A stretch of DNA of 64,000 bases. Source: Agroathelia rolfsii (Eukaryota; Basidiomycota; Agaricomycetes; Amylocorticiales; Amylocorticiaceae). Positions within the stretch are counted from its first letter, which is position 1; each line of letters starts with the position of its first letter. The stretch covers positions 5,394,001 through 5,458,000 of the forward strand of contig JABRWF010000002.1 in the NCBI GenBank assembly GCA_018343915.1, read 5' to 3'. A program made the position numbers and the translations under genes. Below the pieces are notes generated by a model. That model was not told the origin of the DNA, ran no database searches, and worked only from the letters and a program-made list of their open reading frames with translations. Shown here in pieces: positions 11,071-23,204 of this stretch.

Positions 11071-13750
11071 ATGGCCAACTCTACTGGCACGGCAACTACT
11101 GCTGCTACTGCTTCAGGAACGGTCAGGTCGACAGACGACCATCCAATCATCATCATCTCCGCACGGGGCTCCCCAGACAACGAGCATGCACACCTCCTGC
11201 AGGACAGTCCCCCTGTATCCCCTACTATGCTGCAGCACCAGGGAAATGAGAGGATGCTGCGCTTCGACGCAGACTGCGTGCTCATCCCACCCTCGACATT
11301 GCACAAGAAACAGCACTCGCGCTCGCAGTCTCTCGGGCGCAGACCAGTACTCGTTACCAAGTCGTACTCGCTCCCCGTCCTCTGGAAACGCAAGACTTCC
11401 AACGAGTACGAGGCTGCCAATAGTGCTGCCCCCGAGGAGACATCCGCCGTCTTCAAGGTCTCCATACCAAGGTAATAATAATAATAATAATAATAAAATG
11501 ACTTAATAATTGATAAAATCGTCTGATCTTGCGCACCACCAACAAAAAAAAAACAGTTTCAAGACCAAGAAATCACCTACCATCCCATCCCTATCGTCCC
11601 CTCTGCATTCACCCACAACGCCAACCTTCCAACCCCAATCGATCCTCGTCAATCGCCATCCCACCTCGCCCATATCCCCACTCTTCTCCCCGTCCTCCCC
11701 TTCCCAGCCGCGTCCGCAGGTGAAGCGTTTCTCCTCGTACGGCTCCACCCCTTCTTCTTCAACGCCATCATCATCGTCGACAGCGACGCCGGCGCAACGG
11801 GAGCTTGTCCCCGCCATATCCATCACGAGCGCAGCGCACACGCATGCGGAAGAAACCGTGCCCCTCCGCGCGTGCTGCCTCGCCTGCATCCACGCGACGG
11901 AGGAGCCGATCCGCGTCGGGGATAGATGGGAGGTCAAGTTCACGCGTGGCGCATTACGGAGGCGATTGAGCGCCCAGGCCGATGACGAAGTCGGAGCGAA
12001 CAGTAGTGGTGGTGGTGGTGGTGGTGGAGTGACGATGAGAAAGGCAGGCGACTTTTCCGCTGTGCTTGCTGCGTCGCCGTTATCGCCATCGGTACTGTCA
12101 TCTGCAGTCGGAGGATCGAGCACCAGTGGCGTAGGTGTGCTGTCTACCACTAGTGTGGGTGGCGTGATTAGCGTGGATGAGGTGGACAAGCGGCGTAGAT
12201 CGAGCGAGAGTAGTCATGGCTCGCAGCACCAATACTTTGATGGGCAGCATAGCCATATCCTCGTAGGAGCAGTCGACGAAGAAGACGAGGAAGGAGAGAC
12301 GGTGGTAGTAGACGAAGAGGATGAAGACGAGCTGTTCCCTTTACCAAGCCCGCGCTCGACACCACGTCCGTCGCCAACGCCCAGTCCAAACGGTTCCTCG
12401 TCGTCGTTGACCGTTAACAAGGATTGTTCCACCAAGAACAACAACGGCCCGTCGTCATCATTGCCTTCGGGTCCACATGGGGTGCTGAAAGTCGCCGTCC
12501 CGATCCCCATCGTGTCCTCCGCGCCCCATCCGGATAGGATCTATTGCGCCTCGCCGGCGCGCAAGATGACCTACAACTGGTCCTCGCGCTCCTCTTCGCC
12601 TGCGAACCAACAACAGCAGGGACAAACGGGCTGCTCCAGCTCTACCTCCTCGGTGAACCTGTGCAAAACGGCGGCTTCCTCCTCCGCCGTGGCACGCGAT
12701 GCCGCCGGTGGTGGATCGGCTGCGAATCTGAGTGGGTGTCGGGACAAGGCGCTAGCGGCGATGACGAACGCGAATGGATCGCAGGATACGTTGCCGATCG
12801 TGGGCGAGTCTTCTGTCGAGGGGTCACAGGATGACGATGATGAGGCGGAAGGGGCAGGGGTAGGGCAACGAGAAGAAACGATGGAGAGCCCAAAGGCGGT
12901 GTACATCCCCCACTTGCTCAGACGGGGTGGTAAGAAGAAGCAGAGCCGTGTTGTGCACCGGGTGGACGAGGTGCCCAATCATGAGGATGTCGATGTCGAT
13001 GAGGATGGGTTTATTGTGCTCCCCGCTCCTGCTGATAATACTCGGCATATACCCGCTGCATCCGCTTCCTCCTCTTCGAGAATCACGGACGAAGAGCTTT
13101 GTGCTTTTCTCAAGGAGGAGGCTGCCGCAGCCGCAGCCCAGTTCTCTACCGTATCTCCTTCGCTGGGGCGGCGAGATGGCGGAGCAACAGCAGCAGCAGC
13201 AACTCCAGCTGACGAACAACTCGCATCCTCTCCTCCTACGGGGGCTAGCTACGGTAGCACGGCACCGATGTCGATCCCTATCGCCGGTAAACCGACTACA
13301 TCCCCATCTCTAGGGTTTACACTCCCCTCGTTCCTCTCCTCTACTTCGCCCAGCTCGCCCAAGGACGATCGCCGCAGTGGTGGTGGTGGTGGTGGTGGTG
13401 GTTTGTCCATCTCTCCGACGCGTCAGCGCGCGCGGGGTATTTTGTCGCGTAGTCTTTCGCGCTCGAGGCCGTCGGCCCAGCAGCAGTCACAGCAGCAACA
13501 GCAGCAACTACCGCCGACCGACGAAGTTCCTGATAACACTAACGCCAATGCCGGTGATGGTAGCAGCCACAATAGTGGTGCGGCGATTACTGAGAACGGT
13601 GCGGGCGCGCCCGGTACGTCGCCTCAGACGCAGACGACGCCTCGTAGGGGCCGATCGCAGTCATTCTTAAAGACGGGCGCGGATATGCTACGTGGTGTTG
13701 GGCAGGGGTTGAGTTTGGGCTCTGGGTCATCGGGGATGGGTGGTATGTGA
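11071..13750 (+). CDS. Large Ser/Gly/Gln-rich, mostly disordered protein of unknown function
   Basis: Two exons (11071-11471 and 11557-13750) join as AG|T to a frame of 864 aa. I do not recognise the family. The protein is dominated by Ser, Pro, Thr and Gly, with homopolymer-like stretches: poly-Gly near residues 297-303 and 580-590, and Gln runs near 625-640. It has acidic blocks (DEEDEEGE, DEEDEDEL). Repeated RSxS/SRSxS motifs such as HSRSQSLGRR, RSLSRSR and GRSQSFLKTG look like basophilic-kinase or 14-3-3-type sites. One more ordered segment contains CCLACIHATEEPIRVGDRWEVKF. No signal peptide or membrane helix is visible. A cytoplasmic or nuclear regulatory protein is plausible, but that is inference. 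GC content is higher than the flanks, as expected for real coding DNA. Confidence 0.8.
11473..11496. repeat. (TAA)n microsatellite abutting a splice donor
   Basis: The array begins inside the donor itself (GTAATAATAA...), so the first intron of the low-complexity gene starts with the repeat. Slippage would change intron length without altering the donor GT. Confidence 0.8.
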
Positions 13751-15056
13751 GCGAGCGAGGATAAAAGTGAGTGGGGGGGTGAGATAGGGGGTGGGTAGGA
13801 ATCCTGACGGGCTGCCAGCGGTGATTTCAAAAAAAAAAATGCTTCGGAGTTGAGTGGGTCTTTTCGCTCGCTCTCCCTTTTTTTTTCGAGCTTGGCAGAT
13901 ATGCAGGCGGGCGCCGACGGGATGGGTGGATAAGAGGTTTCTAAATCTCCTCTGAGTCATCATCGTTTTGTCCTTGCATCTCTCCCCGCACTTTTTCGAT
14001 CGCGGGTTGGTGGGATGTTGCTTATACAGCGAAAACAAAAATGACTCTGATCACCTCTTCTTCTCCTTCCGTCCTTTTCGGTGTTGATCTTGCACGTCAC
14101 ACCCTGTACTTTGATAACTTTTTCCTCATATACACGCATCCACAGTGCCTTTTCCTCTTTCTTCCCCTTCCTTTCCCCGCTCACATCACTCATCTCACCC
14201 ATCTTATCACGTTACAGTGCGTTGTACTCTCTCCCACCCCACCCCTATTTCGGAATTTTCTTTATATCTGATTATTACTTACCTATCCATCTACCTGTTT
14301 TTTTCTTTCGCCTTCAACTTGTCCGATATATTGATCGATTAATTACCACTTTGCGCTACTACCTCCCTCTACTACCGTCGTATATACCACATCACATACA
14401 CACTCTTTTTTTTTCTTCTGCTGCTTTCTGACTTTTTGTTTGTTTGTTTTTACCTCTGGTGTAAATCAGTGTAGTATATTACGATACGAGAATGGATTTG
14501 GGTTAATATACCCCTTTCTCGTAGAGATTTTGTTGGACTGGGCGGTGAATAGTGTCACCATGAACGGCAACACTAGTCTCTTCAACAAGGATTTCTACAG
14601 CTTGTTGAGTTGTGCATCAAGGTTGCCTCTTCGCTGTTCATGCAAGTAAAAAAAGTTGCTTGTGGATAGTATTAGCCAATTGGATGGAAGTGATAGTTAT
14701 CCTGGTTTCTGTCAAAGCGGCTGTTCATCTGATTTTACATCACGATCAAGCAATGACATGCGTTATCTCTACTTGGAGCGCATCACCGCAAATGCTGTTA
14801 TGCTTCGGCATATGATTGTTTTACCATGATCATGATTCATTGATGGGTCTCCTCAGGCTATTTGCTTTCATCGCTTGTGTGCCCCCGATGGTTCGTCACT
14901 TCGACCGCCTGTTCAAGGTTCACCTGCTATAGTACCCGTTTCTTCTTGTCTGAGCTTCCCAGCTTTTTACTTCAAGTCTATCCAGAGTTGCTTTCGCCAT
15001 AGGCTCCCTTCCGTTTTTAACATATCGGCCTTCCTTTGTAGTGCTTCATGGCTGAC
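13751..15056. other. Intergenic, pyrimidine-rich
   Basis: The first part should be the 3' untranslated region of the low-complexity gene, followed by strongly C/T-rich DNA at about 14050-14430. From about 14750 to 15056 the sequence resembles the upstream flank of the third G-alpha gene (17220-17507), showing that the duplicated unit included the promoter. Small ORFs here lack family features. Confidence 0.5.
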
Positions 15057-16620
15057 ATGAGGAGCTCCTATCCTTCTGGGATCGCGGTAAAAGTTAGCGA
15101 GGAAGAGAAACAGAGACAAAGGGCTATAGTGCATACCCTAAAGGAGGTTTGTGGGATTTTCTAGCTTTAGTATCTTCAATGTCTACCTTCTGGCACTCAC
15201 GAATAGATATATAGGGCAAAAATAAAAGGAGAGTGCCACTTGAAGTGCTCATGATTAGCAATGATAATTCATCAAAGGCGGCATTCCTCGAGGTAGTGTT
15301 CCGCTAGTATTTTGTATCTTTATCCTGGATTTACGTATGTAGCAATTACATTTCCACACAGGAATTTCGGCATCCTTTTCTGAGAAGGAATGCGAAGCAT
15401 ATCGTCAACATATTTTTCGCTCCGTTATGGATGCACTAGGGCAACTGCTAGACTCGATGGACGATTCGGGACTGAGACTATCATCTCCGGAAAATGAGGT
15501 GTATGCAGAACTTGTTGACAGGGCTCCAGACCTCCGTGATCATGAGCCTTATCCTCAAGAGTATCTTGATGCACTCAAAGAGCTCTGTAATGATGCAAGC
15601 GTAAAAGTCATCTTGGATAGTCGACTCGAAGATGGCGCAGGAGTTATAGCCCCCAAGTAGTACGTTCTATCTCCGCCAATACTTTATTGTTTTTTTTTTT
15701 TATTCCTTTTCTTTGCCGACTTGGATTCGATTGGCGGGTATAGTTTAGTATACTTCTTGGCCGATCTGGATCGAATTTTTGACACCGACTACCAACCGAC
15801 AGATAAAGATATCATCAATTGTCCTTATTTGCCCACCCAAGGAGTAATGGAGACGGTCATCCCCCCTGTTTACGATTTTAAGTTTATAGATCTCGGCTCT
15901 CAGAAAACGGAGCAAAGAAAGTGGATGCATATGTTTGAGGACATCACTTGTATCTTATTTTTTGTATCCTTGAGTCGTTACGATCAACCCCATCCTGAAG
16001 ATCCGGATATCGTGAGTGACCTACAGAAATTGATTCCTATCATTTGCAACTCATGACACCTGCAGAATCATATGATCGATTCCATGAATTATTGGAGTTC
16101 TATCTGTCAATCCCAATGGTTCATGCATACATCTATAGTGGGCAGCGATTTCCCTTATAATTTCAAAAGAAATGACTACTTACCTAGGTGCTTGAAAATT
16201 TGTGCCTGTGCTTAGATTCTATGTTTCACCGAATCTAAATTATTTGAAGCAAAGATACACCATTCAAACATACAAAATTATTTCCCTGATTACGACGGTG
16301 CTCCAGGAGATGCCCACGCAGGTTGTAGCTACTTCAAGAAACGGTTCACAAGCCTAGCACAAAAGGTAGGAATGCCCCTAGGGCGCAAAGTTTATGTTCA
16401 GTGAGTATTTTCACTGCCTGGAGCATTGATTGAATTCAACTTGAATCAACGCTAAGCATTACAGACTTTAATTATCCTGGATTATATGCGGACTGTTACT
16501 GTGTTGTTTTGTCCGCATTGAAGGGTAAGCTCATGAATTTACTTTGTTTTGGAAACCTCCAAGGGCATGTGCTTGACAAATTTGCTGATACAATCTATTT
16601 TCTAGAGTGAGTAATACTAC
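15057..16620 (+). CDS. Degenerate G-protein alpha subunit paralogue 2 (pseudo-GTPase)
   Basis: Eight exons (15057-15146, 15215-15292, 15343-15659, 15744-16011, 16066-16137, 16216-16400, 16457-16524, 16616-16620) join in frame to 360 aa. They match the intact paralogue exon for exon. The helical domain carries LRDHEPYPQEY. All nucleotide motifs are lost: P-loop ISNDNSSKAA, switch I NCPYLPTQG without the arginine, switch II DLGSQKTEQRKW, G4 FTESKL for NKxD, and G5 HITDFNYPGLY for TATDT. The N-terminus MRSSYPSG replaces the MG of the intact paralogue, so N-myristoylation is not expected. An upstream in-frame ATG at 15048 adds MAD. The open frame through seven introns argues against a simple pseudogene. 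Without a P-loop lysine context or NKxD, GTP binding is unlikely. It could act as a decoy or scaffold for G-beta-gamma or effectors, which is inference. Confidence 0.82.
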
Positions 16621-17507
16621 TGTCCCATCTCTGTGACCCACACCTAATCATCATTCGTCTGGTTTTGAATATTTCTCCATAATAAATCATACTGACACCT
16701 TTTTCAAATGAATCCCACTATGGCTTATTTCTAGTGCCGCAATGCAGAATGCAAGACGAGCTCTACAAGCACGTAGATCCAGGTTCTAACAGACATTTGA
16801 AGATCTCTACTCAGTACGCCATATACAGCGTTTTCGTTTTGACGATGAAAAATACAACTACATATGTATTAGATATTTTGTTAAATCATGTAGCGAATTG
16901 TGTTTATAACTGGAAAGACGACTGAAAGCTCCTTACTAACATTAGTATGCTCTACACAAACAATGGCCTCTACCTGTTTGACTTGAATGAGTAATCGAAA
17001 AATTAGTATATCCGACATAGATTAATTGGGATCAGACGTCGATACTGTTTTCAACAGCCCTACTTCCAAGGCCTATCGTAATTTTGAAGCTGTTGCTATT
17101 TCTTACCTTGCTATTTGCTTAAAAAAAAAAAGGTACTCGTACATATTAACTAGTTAAATGACCATCCCAGTGATCTTCGCTATTTTCATCCGACCTTACA
17201 TCATAATCTGGTCTCTGCTCAAGCTATCACCTGATCCTACATCCATGCTTCGGAACATTTCATCATGATCATGGCTATGGTATAGTGAGCTATTTAATGG
17301 GGCTCCTTGGACCCTCGCCTTCATATCTCCAGTCTACCACGCAAGCTCGTTTCCTCGGCCGTCTGTTCAAATTCAATCCCCATATCCCCGCCCCTTTCTC
17401 TTTTCTCTTGCATACAAGAATTGGGCATCTGTCGTCTATAATCTATTCGAAATTGCTCGCCTTTGAATTTCTGATATCTCGTCCATTCACTGTGCCTTGT
17501 GACCGAC
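16621..17507. other. Intergenic between tandem G-alpha paralogues
   Basis: The first part of about 130 bp (from 16621) resembles the region after paralogue 3 (from 19111), and the last 280 bp resemble the region before paralogue 2. This fits a tandem duplication of a unit of about 2.4 kb. No other gene is seen. Confidence 0.55.
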
Positions 17508-19110
17508 ATGAAGAGCCACAATTCTTCTGGGATTGTAGTAGCAACCAAGGAAGAGAAGCAGAGACATAGAGCTATAGAACAGACCCTGAGGAAGGTTTGT
17601 CAGATTTCTGAATCCTGCCACCTTCCGGTCATCGTTATATCTCTCAACTCTCATGAATCATGTCACGGTGTAGGAAGAAAATAGAAGGAAGACGCGATTT
17701 GAAGTGCTCATGATTAATATTGATAATCCATCCAAGGGGGCTTTCCTCGAGGTAGGTATCTTATTTTTCTATTCAAACTGGTACTTGCATCAACTCACAC
17801 CGGCCCCACTCTGGAAATGCATGTACCTATTTAGTTATTGCACTCTTATGGAAGTATTTCTGCACCCTTTTCCAAGAGAGAACGCGAATTATATCGTCAG
17901 CACATTTTTTGCACCATTATGGACGGGTTGAAGCAACTGTTAGACTACATGGATGATTTCGGACTGAGGCTATCTCCAGGAAATAAGGTTTATGCAGAAC
18001 TTGTTGACAGGGCTCCAGAAATACGTGATCATGAACCTTACCCTCGAGAATACTATGATGCAGTTAAAATGCTCTGGAATGACGCGGGCGTAAAAGCCAT
18101 TCTGGACGATCGGGATGGAAAATATGACGTACTATCAACTTTGTCTAAGCAGTAAGTTTCAATCTTGTTCTACCTTCACTGTTTCATGGGGTTTCCTCTT
18201 CTTTTCCTTCTTCGATTTGAATCTCACTAGCTGGAGCAGCTTGGTATACTTCATTGCCGATTTGGACAGACTATTTAATTCCGCATACCAACCAACAGAT
18301 CAGGATATCATCAATTCCCCCTATCTACCTACCCAAGGAGTAACGGAAACAGCCCTCAGCCTGCGTGAAAATCATTGCGTGTTTATAGATATTGGTTCTC
18401 AGAAAACTGAGCGAAGAAAGTGGATGCATATGTTTCAGGGCGTTACTTGTATCTTATTCTTTGTACCCCTGAATTGCTACGACCAAACCCTGCCTGAGGA
18501 CCCAGGTAAAGTGAGTAATCTACGGAAACCAATCCCGTCTATTAGCAATTGATATCACCTGCAGAATCAAATGCATGACGCCATGAATACTTGGGAATCT
18601 ATCTGTCAATCTCAATGGTTTATTAATACATCAATCGTGCGTAGAGATTTCTGACATTGCTTTGAAGGAAATAACTGCCTGCTAATATGCATGTCAACCT
18701 CCTACTTTTTTTCCTTAGATTTTAATTTTTACCGAATCCGAATCATTTGGGGCGAAATTCCATCGTTCGAATATGCACACATATTTCCCTGATTACGATG
18801 GCACTCCAGGAGATATCCGCGCAGGTCGTAGCTACTTCAAGAAACGGTTCACACGTATGGCACAGAAGGCAGGAAGGTCCCAGACGCGTGAAATTTACGT
18901 TCAGTAGGTATTTTCACCCTCTAGAATATTGATCAAATCCAGCTCAAATTAAGTTGAAGTATTACGGACTTGAATTCTCCCGGGCCACATACAGACTGTG
19001 TACGTGTTGTCTTGGCCGCATTGGAAGGTGAGCTTGTTGCTTCTCTTTCTAACACTTTTATGGATCCATAATTTTCCCTGTGCACTTTTTTATGCACTCC
19101 CTTAGAGTGA
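17508..19110 (+). CDS. Degenerate G-protein alpha subunit paralogue 3 (pseudo-GTPase)
   Basis: Exons 17508-17594, 17674-17751, 17835-18151, 18240-18510, 18565-18636, 18719-18903, 18960-19027 and 19106-19110 join in frame to 360 aa. The nearest relative is the neighbouring paralogue 2. The G motifs are eroded: P-loop NIDNPSKGA, switch I NSPYLPTQG without the arginine, switch II DIGSQKTERRKW, G4 FTESES, and G5 HITDLNSPGPH. The start MKSHNSSG has Lys in place of the myristoylated Gly; the ATG at 17508 aligns with the MG of the intact gene. Exon 7 uses an acceptor at GAAG|T that keeps the frame and adds 12 nt compared with the intact gene. IRDHEPYPREY of the helical domain is kept. As with paralogue 2, the intact frame suggests a product that is made but cannot cycle GTP. 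Confidence 0.82.
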
Positions 19111-19981
19111 GTAATGTTATCTTTTGATCTCTGTTCGTGATCCACACATCCAACCACTTCATCTAATTTTAAATATTTGTCAAAATAAGTCATACTAATA
19201 CCTTTTTTTAAATCGACCTCACTATGATTTATTCCTAGTACTATATGTCGGGGTGCTAGATGAATTCCTCAAACGAGCATTTCCTTGCCCTAATATATGC
19301 ACCATGTTTCGAAGTACTGTGTATATTCAGCAAAATTTTAGCATTAATAATATGATATGCTTTCACACATTTCATTTGTAAATCAAGAGATCTATTTGGT
19401 AACGCAATGTGGTCGCAAGAACCACGTCCGCATACACTCGCAGATTGTCTTCTCTGATTCTCTCCAGCATACTAAATCACCAAAATGTATCACGGTGCTG
19501 CGAGCGATTCCTATCTATGAAGTGGCAAAAGTTTTACGTATCAGAAACACAATCAGCATATGCACATCAGCTCAAGCTCTTTCCACCCTTTGTAACTGCC
19601 TACACTACCTTAGGTTGGCTTAGAGCTCTTCGTTATGAACTTCCATACATCGCCACCCCCGATTCCCTTCTCTGTATATGATGTATGCGAATGTCTGATA
19701 TTCGAAACTCTTTGGAACAGTATAGGTGTACTGAGCCATATTGTAAAGGACCACTTGTTTGAGACCGCTGGGCTAGTGGGCCATATCGAGGGAGTTAAGA
19801 ATTTCTTGATACACACAGGTACGTGTAAATTGGGGTTTAGCCTCGTCTTTTCAGTGGATACAAGACAATAACTAGGTAGCTTCAAGTATTAATGGCCAGC
19901 GTAGCTTCCCGAGTTTCTGAATGAGTCACTAAGGGATTATACAGGTGGACGAGAAAAGGAAGAATGAGTCGATATAAGTAT
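19111..19981. other. Intergenic downstream of G-alpha paralogue 3
   Basis: The first part matches the 3' flank of paralogue 2. The remainder has only short overlapping ORFs on both strands without family features. Confidence 0.45.
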
Positions 19982-21240
19982 TTATGGCAGAGAATAGGCC
20001 GTGTATGGTAGTGTAAGAAAATCAGGACGAACTGTTTTCTTCTGTTGAATATTTGATTGGTAATCTGGTCTAAATCTCTTATTGGTGAAATATACGTCCA
20101 TTTTAGTTGGAATGTCGGATTGAGTAAAGGACTTGGGGCTACGACAGTGTGAAATGAGCGTTATAAGTTGTTGGTTCAGTCCCATCGAGTTGATGAGTAT
20201 CAAAGACTCTAGTCCCTGTAGAAAAGCAATCCCATGTCTAGCAAGATACTGACGGCACTGACCCAATCCTTGTTTTGAAAACACGATTGCTGAGGATCGA
20301 AGGTGACGATAAGATGCGAGATCGAGGAGTTTACTTTGGCGAATTGAGAAAGCATGACAACAGGATACTTGAGAGTACGAAGATGGCGAAAGGAATCGGC
20401 TGGGATAAAAGGTATGATGTATGATTTCCCCGACGGCATGGTTATGTCAAGAGTAGATATACTTGCTGCCGAGAGATCAAGAGACGTAAACTTCGCGTGT
20501 CGACTACCAAGGTTTTCAAGTTTTGAAGAGCTGTTAGAGGGAAGATATTTCTAAGCTTTCTCTGGTTAAATTGATAACTATTTTCTCAAGTGATTGGATC
20601 AGAATAACCGAATATAAATGCCAGCATATTTGAGTACTTGTACTGGTCTGAGTCTGGTAATGCCGACTGCGTAAGAGATCTTCTTGAACGTTAGAGAGGT
20701 CGAGCAAACTTTGGGGTCTGTAACATAGCAATCTTGGAAGTAGAACTCCATGCTGGAAAGTGCGGCATTTTTTAGCAAGAGCAGGTGAAGATTGAGGGTG
20801 TGTGTGAGATGTTCAACAGTTCCAATCTGGTAAATTGAGCGGCAGTTTGGATAACTTTGTCTAACTGACCCAAAGGTCAGGCTACATCAGTATGACTTCA
20901 TAGGTGGTAGCTTCATCTCTCAGCACGAATGACTCAAATTGAACCTCCCATCTAATTTCGCACATCTTCACAGAAGGTACTATGTGCGGTGATGCTACGA
21001 AGCGAAGTTTTTGCAAGGCCTCTTCCGTCTTGTTTGAGGATCGAGTGTAGGAGTGCCAAACATGGGAGGAATCATCGTGTTCCATCGATTTAATACCTGC
21101 TGTCATAGATACACAACAGAATAATATAGGCTGAGTAAGGGATACAAGGCATAGGCCTTCTTTGTCCAAGCAAATTAGGATGTGGCACCAGACCTCCCAG
21201 GGAAACGAGGCACATATGAAGCCTGGTTACAGCATTTTGA
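19982..21240 (-). pseudogene. Decayed F-box/leucine-rich protein gene
   Basis: On the minus strand at about 21150-21220 the translation contains an F-box-like core, FPWEVWCHILICLDKEG followed by LCLVSL. This matches the LPxEVWxxIxxxLxxxxLxxxSLxxR pattern of fungal F-box proteins. Downstream, leucine-rich fragments such as LTHTLNLHLLLLKNAALSS and FRHLRTLKYPVVMLSQFAK lie in different frames and are separated by stops. Introns could explain some changes, but the number of frame breaks suggests decay. A better preserved F-box gene sits at 31247. Which F-box subfamily it derives from is not clear. Confidence 0.5.
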
Positions 21241-23204
21241 AGAGATACGGATGTATAACCTTGATGGATTCTACGGCGTAGTTGTAACTTGATTACTAGT
21301 AGGCCTTTGAGGGTGTTATAAACTTCCTCAGTTGAAGGTGATATAGTGATGTTGAGCCTTGAACTGGGGGAAATTTACTTCCGATGAATTGTACATCACA
21401 TGATTGGTACCTACCTTTTGCATGCCTAGTAACCGGCCTGTAGCTGTGTCAACGTAATTAATCGCCCAACTACCGCTTAGCCACTCACTGGCAACGTTGT
21501 GAAAACTGAAAATGTAATACATCTACATTACGCATTATTATGGCCTGTAAATCAGATCCTCATTTTCAAGTTAGTTCAACTGATGCTGAATTAATACCCT
21601 GTATATGCCTGATTGAGTTTCCGCACATTTCTCTCAGCATATCGTTATTGGATCATCGTCTAACATGCTACCCGTTGTGGCAGGATGACTTCGTGTTGAT
21701 GATATTATTAATATGTCCAAGCGAACTTACATGTACGCCATCAACGTATCAAATTCTCATCACCACAGCCTTCAAGTTGGGCATCCGGCTCGCATTGATT
21801 ATTCTGTGGAGTTCTCATAAAGCTGTAGTGTAGTGAGAATATGCAGTGACCGGGAGCATTCAGGTTACAGTACAGGTACTTTGCCGCCGGTCGGGCGAGT
21901 CAGGACTTAAAACCACCGCTAGTTCTCGAAATTCCCTGAACCTGACACGACCTAACGGACTTTTTATAGGTACATGTGTTAGGTACGATTTTCCCCTGAC
22001 ATCATCCCTTTCGCGGACAGATTGTCAAGACTTTAAGTAACATTCTGACGAGGCTCTTTTCCATCTCACTGTATATCGCATTACACGCATGTACATAGCT
22101 GTCAGTTTGCAATATTACTCAGCTGGGATTAAACTGCCTAACTACACACTGGGGTATCAATCTTCCTGTACTAATTTGGCGACATTGTTTTTCCTCTGAA
22201 TGTTGTATCTATCAAATTCTTGGGAAGGTACCTGTGCAGGGTAGCAGCAATGAAGGGCGCATACAGTGGCTATCTAAGAAGCCAATCATCAAAGCCTTGT
22301 CGTTTTTAGGACGGAAGAGGGAGAGCCATGAGGGAAAGAATGGGGGAAAGAATTAGGGCAAGATGTGAAGCCAAAAAAAAGACCTTCGTCCGTTGCCGAT
22401 ACTTGCCGTACTGCTTCCGGTTTAATCTGGGCCGTCGGCCTCGGCAGTAATCGGACAAATATCATTTTCCTCAAAATATTATCGACGCTTGCGTTGTTGA
22501 GCGGAAAGATACTGCCAGTGCTCCGAGTCTCCCGCCGTCATCGTTGTTGCCGTCGTTCCCGCCTGCAGTTTTCTTGCACCTTGTCTTGTCTTGTAGTTCT
22601 TGCACCATCACCTCTCCCTCTTTAACCATTAATTTGATAGTTGCAGCTGGTGGTGCGCTCATTTGTGTACATATCCTCGACCGCCGGAACCCAGTCCATT
22701 GAGCGCTTCCCTGGAGTCCGTTCCCTTCGTCTATCTATATTATATCCGTGTCGCATAAGCAAGAAAGGCAAGGCAAGGAAACCTCCCCAGACTTACTGCG
22801 TTTCCATACCATATAGCTCTGGTACGTGTATATCTATCGCTAAAGCTTTGTTACCGGCGCTCAGGCCGACTGAAACACTTCCCTTTTCTTCTTTCTAACC
22901 TTATTGAACACTCATCGTCTTTCCGGGCTCGTTTCTGGATATCCCATGGTTCTGCGGTGATTTGATGTACCCTTGTTTCGTGCATCATATAAGCTTTTCA
23001 GAATAGCTCTCGCACACACTTCCCTTCTCTCTCGTTCCCTCCTTCCATCGTTTCACAGCTTTCCGTCTCTCTTTCCATACCCTTTCTCCCCTACTCTCCG
23101 TCCTAGGGCTTCTCGCCTTCTATCTATCCTCATCGCCGCTCACCGCTCCTCTATACCCCATTCAACCCATCCTTTGATTACAACTTCTTATCCATCCGAT
23201 CAAT
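21241..23204. other. Intergenic, promoter side of the intact G-alpha gene
   Basis: No supported gene. The last kilobase is C/T-rich with short CT blocks, as expected for a fungal promoter and 5' leader. An upstream leader intron is possible but cannot be fixed. Confidence 0.45.

Noticed and set aside
11503..12189. 228-codon minus-strand ORF
   Set aside because: Antisense shadow of the low-complexity coding exon, whose plus frame has better composition and a splice-consistent start.
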